Below, piece by piece: positions 60,041 to 64,000 of a stretch of DNA of 64,000 nt. A model generated the notes under the pieces. That model was given only the letters and a program-made list of their open reading frames with translations. It was not told the origin of the DNA and did not search any database. The stretch is from DASQFQ01 sp963811595 (GTDB lineage Bacteria > Actinomycetota > Thermoleophilia > Solirubrobacterales > Solirubrobacteraceae), in contig CAWERW010000016.1 of NCBI GenBank assembly GCA_963811595.1, forward strand, positions 124,001 to 188,000, in the 5' to 3' direction. A program made the translations under genes and the position numbers. The first letter of the stretch is position 1. Every line of letters begins with the position of its first letter.

Positions 60041-60642
60041 TCGTTCCAGTAGCGCTGCTCCCGCCAGGGATCGCCGTGGTTGTGGTACCCGGCCGCCTCC
60101 CAGAAGCCGGGCTCGTCCTGCGGCGTGAACGTGAGGCCGCGCACCCACTTGGCACTTTTCCACAGGTACAGGTGCGGCACGAGCAGGCGCGCCGGGCCGC
60201 CGTGCTCGGGGTCGAGCGGCGCGCCGTCGAAGCGGTGGGCGATCCAGGCGCGGCCGTCGAGCACGTCCTCGAGCGCGAGGTTGGTCGTGTAGTCGCCGTC
60301 GCACCAGGCGGTCAGGTACTCGGCCTCGCTCTCGATCCCGTCGAGCAGGACGTCGAGCGAGACGCCGGTCCACGCCGTGTCGAGCTTCGACCACTTCGTG
60401 ACGCAGTGGATGTCGACGGTGAACGTCTCCGAGGGCAGGGCGCGGAACTCGTCCCAGCTCCAGGAGCGCGACTCGTCCACGGCGCCGTCGACCGTGAAGC
60501 TCCACTGCTCGGGCCGCGTGCGCGGCGTGGGCCCCGCGGACAGGACGGGGAAGTCGTCGACGACGTACTGTCCCGGCGGGACGCGTGCGGGGTCGATCTC
60601 GCGGCGCGGCCGGCCGCGGAATCCCCGGGAGATCGGCGGCAT
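60037..60642 (-). CDS. YedY/sulfite oxidase-type molybdopterin-dependent oxidoreductase
   Basis: 201 residues. PPGQYVVDDFPVLSAGPTPR is the conserved entry, FTVDIHCVTKWSKLDTAWTG holds the Mo-ligating Cys in HCVTKW, then VDVLLDGIESEA-like and ARLLVPHLYLWKSAKWVRGL. Shorter than MsrP/YedY and without signal peptide, typical of the cytoplasmic actinobacterial group next to a ferredoxin reductase. ATG 60642. Confidence 0.9.
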   Translation of the reverse strand: MPPISRGFRGRPRREIDPARVPPGQYVVDDFPVLSAGPTPRTRPEQWSFTVDGAVDESRSWSWDEFRALPSETFTVDIHCVTKWSKLDTAWTGVSLDVLLDGIESEAEYLTAWCDGDYTTNLALEDVLDGRAWIAHRFDGAPLDPEHGGPARLLVPHLYLWKSAKWVRGLTFTPQDEPGFWEAAGYHNHGDPWREQRYWND

Positions 60643-60666
60643 GTCACGGATCTTACGCTGCAGGCC

Positions 60667-61215
60667 ATGAGTGACCACCACGCCCACGGGAACCTCAACA
60701 CCGTCGCGCTCTCGGCGACGCTGCACTGCCTCACCGGCTGCGCGATCGGCGAGGTGCTCGGGATGGTCATCGGGACCGCGCTCGGCTTCTCCGAGTGGGG
60801 CACCGTCGCGCTCGCCGTCGCGCTCGCGTTCCTGTTCGGCTACGCGCTGACCAGCCTCCCCCTGCTGCGCGCCGGGCTCGCGTTCGCGGTCGTGGTCCGG
60901 ATCGCGCTCGCGTCCGACACGCTGAGCATCGCCGTGATGGAGGTCGTCGACAACGCGATCATGCTCTCGATCCCCGGCGCGATGGAGGCGGGCCTCACCA
61001 ACGAGCTGTTCTGGGGCAGCCTCTCGTTCGCGCTCGTCATCGCGGGCGTGGTCGCCTACCCGGTCAACCGCTGGCTGCTCACGCGCGGCCAGGGCCACGC
61101 GGTCGTGCACGAGACCGGCATCCACGGCGGCCCGTCGCCCAAGCTGGTCGGCGCCGTCGCGATCGTCGCGTTCGTGTTCGGCTCGATCGTGCTCGGCATC
61201 GAGGCGTTCGGCTAG
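60667..61215 (+). CDS. DUF4396-family membrane protein
   Basis: 182 residues. HCLTGCAIGEVLGMVIGTALG (about 20-40) and the central NAIMLSIPGAMEAGLTNELFWG are typical of DUF4396 proteins. About four to five membrane spans; a His-rich N-terminus (MSDHHAHGN) may bind metal. The family is often near copper or mobile-gene functions. Overlaps the P450 stop tail-to-tail by 4 bp. Confidence 0.8.
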   Translation: MSDHHAHGNLNTVALSATLHCLTGCAIGEVLGMVIGTALGFSEWGTVALAVALAFLFGYALTSLPLLRAGLAFAVVVRIALASDTLSIAVMEVVDNAIMLSIPGAMEAGLTNELFWGSLSFALVIAGVVAYPVNRWLLTRGQGHAVVHETGIHGGPSPKLVGAVAIVAFVFGSIVLGIEAFG

Positions 61216-62339
61216 CGATTCCAGACCGCGTGCAGCGCGGCGGGCTTGCGGAACACGAGCCCGCGGATCGTCGGCGGCCGCGCCGGGTCGAGCCGCAGCC
61301 CCGGCAACCGCTCGAGCAGCGTCGCGAGCGCGACGTGCGCCTCGAGCCGCGCGAGGTGCATCCCGACGCAGACGTGCGGCCCGGCCGCGAACGCCAGGTG
61401 GCGACCCGTGTTCTCCCGCTCGAGGTCGAAGCGGTCGGGGTCGGCGAACGTCGCGGGGTCGCGGTTGGCGGCCGTGATCGAGATCCGCACGAGCTCGCCG
61501 GCCGCGATCTCCGCCCCGCCCAGCTCGGTGTCGCGCGTGGCGTATCGGTCGATCACCGCGGCAGCGGGCTCGAGCCGCAGCGACTCCTCGACCGCCGCCG
61601 GCAGCCGGCCCGGGTCGGCGCGCACGGCGGCCAGCGCCGGCGGCGTCTCGAGCAGGTGCACGAGCGCGTTGGCGATCATCCCCTCGGTCGTCTCGATGCC
61701 CCCGAACAGCAGCACGGCGAGGTTCGAGGTGACCTCCGCATCGCTGAGCCCGGTGCCGTCGAAGCGCACCGCCTCGCCGAGCTGCGCCACCGCGCGCGCC
61801 GCCTCCGGCCGCGCCGGCCGCCCGGCGCTGAGGTCGGTGACGGCGGCGACGATCGCGTCGTACCAGCCGAGCACGGCGCCCGTGGCCGCGCCCTCGAGGC
61901 CGAGCGCGCGCGTGACCGCGGCAGCCGCGAGCGGGCCCGCGAAGCCGCGCCGCAGCTCGCCCTCGCCCCGCGGCGCCAGCTCGGCGGCGAGGCGCTCCGC
62001 CTCCTCCGCGACCGCCTCCGCCAGCGTCCGCCGCACCTCCCCCAGGCGCAGCGGCGCGACGAACGGCGCGCGGTGGCGCGCGTGCTCGGCGCCGTCGAGC
62101 GACAGCATGCTCTTCCCCACCACCTGCGCGGTCGTGAAGCGCGGGTCGTCGACCGTGAACGTCTCCGCGTCGCGCATCGCCGCGAGCGCGAGGTCGCGGC
62201 GCGTCACCAGCCAGCCGTCGACGGCGGGCAGCCACGACACCGGCTCGCGCACCCGCAGGCGCGCGAGCAGCGCGTGGGGATCGCCCTCGAGGCCGGCGAC
62301 GGTGACGCCGGCTCCGAGGGTGAAGCGCTCGGCCCGCAT
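61212..62339 (-). CDS. Cytochrome P450
   Basis: 375 residues, compact. The I-helix is LFGGIETTEGMIAN (acid/Thr region at about 216-218), the ExxR motif EESLR (251-255) and the heme loop FAAGPHVCVGMHLAR with C324. In the usual F-x-x-G-x-H-x-C-x-G form. No ferredoxin or reductase gene is adjacent other than the reductase at 59306, which faces the molybdoenzyme. Substrate unknown. Confidence 0.93.
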   Translation of the reverse strand: MRAERFTLGAGVTVAGLEGDPHALLARLRVREPVSWLPAVDGWLVTRRDLALAAMRDAETFTVDDPRFTTAQVVGKSMLSLDGAEHARHRAPFVAPLRLGEVRRTLAEAVAEEAERLAAELAPRGEGELRRGFAGPLAAAAVTRALGLEGAATGAVLGWYDAIVAAVTDLSAGRPARPEAARAVAQLGEAVRFDGTGLSDAEVTSNLAVLLFGGIETTEGMIANALVHLLETPPALAAVRADPGRLPAAVEESLRLEPAAAVIDRYATRDTELGGAEIAAGELVRISITAANRDPATFADPDRFDLERENTGRHLAFAAGPHVCVGMHLARLEAHVALATLLERLPGLRLDPARPPTIRGLVFRKPAALHAVWNR

Positions 62340-62355
62340 GGCCGAGCGCAGTATC

Positions 62356-63552
62356 TCAGCGCTTCTTGTAGAGCTTCTTGACCTGCTCGCAGTTGCGCCA
62401 CTTCACGAGCCGGTTGAAGCCGATGTTGACCTTGTCGAAGCCGGGGCCGCAGTCGACCATCGCGCGACCCTGCGCGTAGGCCTCGACGGTGTCGTTGCCG
62501 AGGCCGCCGTAGACGAGGTTCGGGCCGCTGCCGCGGAGGCGGACGGTGTCGTCGCCGTTGCCGGCCACGATCTTGTTGCGCTTCGGACCACCCTGGAGGA
62601 AGTCGTTGCCGTCGCCGCCGTCGATGCGATTGCCCGCGCGGCCGCCGTAGACCGTGTCGGTGCCGGCGCCGCCGCTGATGCGGTCGGTGCCGTAGGAGCG
62701 CCCGTCGTGGAGGCGGTTGCCCCACAGGATGTCGTCGCCGGACTTGCCGAGCAGCAGGTCAGGGCCGGGGCCGCCGAGCAGGTTGTCGTTGCGCTCGGTG
62801 CCGCGCAGCGTGCCGCCCTGGCGCGAGTTGGCGTCGCGCGTGATGCCCTTGGTCGGGTCGTAGACCTTCTCCTGCTCGATGACCGTCTCGCAGTTGCGGA
62901 TGTTGCCGCGGCGGATGTCGGCCGCGTTGGAGATCCCGCCCTTGCGGTTGTACGGGTTGATGTAGATCGTGTCCGCGCCGGGGCCGCAGTCGACGGTCTC
63001 GACGGCGGTGCCGTTGTTGACCCAGACCACGTCGTTGCCGTCGCCCGCGTCGATGCGGTCGGGGCCCGAGTCGCTGTAGACCTGGTCGTCGCCGGGGCCG
63101 GCGTCGATGCCGTCCGCGCCGGTGCCGCCGTGGACGACGTCGTTGCCCGCGCCGGAGTTGATCTTGTCGGGCGCGGCGCCGGCGTCGAGGGTGTCGTTGC
63201 CGTCGCCGCCGTCGAGCAGGTCGTGGCCGAAGCCGCCGACCGCGGTGTCGTCGCCCGACTCGCCCACGAGCGAGTCGTCGCCCGAGCCGCCGTCGAGGAT
63301 GTCGTTGCCCCCGCGGCCCGAGAGCTGGTCGCCGCCGGTCTCGCCGAAGATCTGGTCGGGGCCGCTGTTGCCGATCACGCGGTCGTTGCCGCCGCCGGCG
63401 CGGACGCTGTTGCCGGCCGTGGTCTTGACCGTCATGCGGTCGGCGCCGGGCGAGCCGGTGAGCGGGCGCGCCTGAGCTGAAGCGGAGAAGACGAGCGCGC
63501 CGAGGAGGAGCACGCCCAGAAATAGGGGGATTCGGTTCTGGGGGGAGGACAT
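62356..63552 (-). CDS. Second secreted RTX-type calcium-binding repeat protein
   Basis: 398 residues from ATG 63552. Signal peptide with core FLGVLLLGALVFSASAQA, cleavage after AQA (about residue 28). Then many GGxGxDxL units (AGGGNDRVIGNSGPDQIFGE, GGSGDDSLVGESGDDTAVGG, GGDGNDFLQGG) forming a beta-roll. The repeats are shorter and less regular than in the 16738 gene and there is no 134-residue unit. The C-terminus is basic (VKWRNCEQVKKLYKKR) with Cys residues like those at 62350-62400. Extracellular calcium-binding role inferred. Confidence 0.85.
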   Translation of the reverse strand: MSSPQNRIPLFLGVLLLGALVFSASAQARPLTGSPGADRMTVKTTAGNSVRAGGGNDRVIGNSGPDQIFGETGGDQLSGRGGNDILDGGSGDDSLVGESGDDTAVGGFGHDLLDGGDGNDTLDAGAAPDKINSGAGNDVVHGGTGADGIDAGPGDDQVYSDSGPDRIDAGDGNDVVWVNNGTAVETVDCGPGADTIYINPYNRKGGISNAADIRRGNIRNCETVIEQEKVYDPTKGITRDANSRQGGTLRGTERNDNLLGGPGPDLLLGKSGDDILWGNRLHDGRSYGTDRISGGAGTDTVYGGRAGNRIDGGDGNDFLQGGPKRNKIVAGNGDDTVRLRGSGPNLVYGGLGNDTVEAYAQGRAMVDCGPGFDKVNIGFNRLVKWRNCEQVKKLYKKR

Positions 63553-63614
63553 ACGTCTCTTGATCGGCACGAGAGCTCGCTCCCTACACCTGGTACCCCC
63601 GGAAACTCGAACAC

Positions 63615-63644
63615 TTGCCGAGGATCCGCGCATTCAGGTACGGT
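63615..63644 (+). promoter_or_regulatory. Putative leaderless promoter of the secreted propeller protein
   Basis: TTGCCG (63615-63620), 18-bp spacer and TACGGT (63639-63644) predict a start at about 63651, the first base of the TTG start codon. Weaker match than the other promoters. Confidence 0.35.
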
Positions 63645-63650
63645 CGCCCC

Positions 63651-64000
63651 TTGGGTCTGCACGGACGCGCGATCGCGGCGGGGCTGGCGCTGGGGGCAGC
63701 CGTCTGTGCCCTCGCGCCCGCGACGGCGCCGGCCGCCGGCCTCGTCGCCGCCCACGACCGCTACGTGACCGGCAAGGGCTTCGAGATCGGGCTCGTCAAC
63801 GCCCTCACCGGCGCGACGCTTGCCCTGCCCGCGGGCGTCAACACGAACGACGACGAGCTGCACCCGACGCTGACGCCCGACGGCCGCTACCTCGTCTTCA
63901 TGCGGACGAAGCTGCTGCCGAAGCTCAACGGAGACATCGTGCCGCCTGAGGCGCGCACGCTGTTCGTGGCGGACCGCGAGACGGGCACGGTGACGTCGCT
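63651..64000 (+). CDS. Secreted beta-propeller (PD40/TolB-like) protein, 3' end outside window
   Basis: TTG 63651 starts a signal peptide (GLHGRAIAAGLALGAAVCAL, cleavage near ATAPAA). The mature part begins VAAHDRYVTGKGFEIGLVNA and contains DELHPTLTPDGRYLVFMRTK, a PD40/WD40-like TolB propeller blade, then TLFVADRETGTVTS. At least 116 codons are in the window. Divergent from the RTX gene with a 98-bp gap. Function of the full protein cannot be told. Confidence 0.7.
   Translation, partial: MGLHGRAIAAGLALGAAVCALAPATAPAAGLVAAHDRYVTGKGFEIGLVNALTGATLALPAGVNTNDDELHPTLTPDGRYLVFMRTKLLPKLNGDIVPPEARTLFVADRETGTVTS

Overview
The window is about 73% G+C, packed with 4-bp stop/start overlaps, GTG/TTG (and apparently CTG) start codons and long spurious antisense frames. 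Gene content points to a high-GC actinobacterium, most likely class Thermoleophilia (Solirubrobacter/Conexibacter-like): two secreted RTX-type Ca-binding repeat proteins, a DUF1707-FHA gene, a UvrA-like ABC ATPase paired with an FMN-binding oxidase-family protein, and a DUF6510 / ferredoxin reductase / YedY-like molybdoenzyme trio. The lineage is inferred from style only; no rRNA, tRNA or CRISPR was seen.

Left part (1-15,111): a polyol-type operon on the minus strand (Zn dehydrogenase, GntR, FGGY kinase, GlpD-like dehydrogenase cut by the window edge), divergent from a TIM-barrel protein. Next is a complete bacterial microcompartment locus of the RMM/AAUM (aminoacetone/1-amino-2-propanol) type, transcribed leftward: amidotransferase, fused PLP phospho-lyase + acylating aldehyde dehydrogenase, tandem BMC-T, unknown protein, BMC-P, BMC-H, tandem BMC-T, amino-alcohol kinase, SDR, then GntR and an amino-acid/amine permease. 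The two GntR systems share an almost identical inverted-repeat operator. Two related long palindromic elements (4944-5073 and 15135-15262) flank the microcompartment region.

Middle (15,300-45,226): DUF1707-FHA gene (frameshifted), an ArsR/AHSA1 pair with a leaderless promoter and perfect palindrome, an RTX protein, a rare receiver-Ser/Thr kinase fusion, a PHA synthase/acyl-CoA dehydrogenase cluster divergent from a short adenylate kinase, a TauE transporter, BON protein, AraC, FMN protein and UvrA-like ATPase, a PAS histidine kinase, and a full L-rhamnose regulon: DeoR and an MFS porter divergent from an ABC importer, binding protein, mutarotase, kinase, isomerase, fused aldolase-dehydrogenase and an extra arabinose/fucose isomerase-like enzyme.

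Right part (45,200-64,000): a possible secreted effector, a cluster of VOC, GST, GMC oxidoreductase, cupin dioxygenase and SnoaL-type genes suggesting aromatic or small-molecule catabolism, a PuuD-like hydrolase, a racemase, a persulfide dioxygenase with two rhodanese domains, an EmrB-type exporter with divergent HxlR regulator, the molybdoenzyme trio, a DUF4396 protein, a cytochrome P450, a second RTX protein, and the start of a secreted beta-propeller-like protein. All functions are read from motifs and remembered family features; no database search was run.
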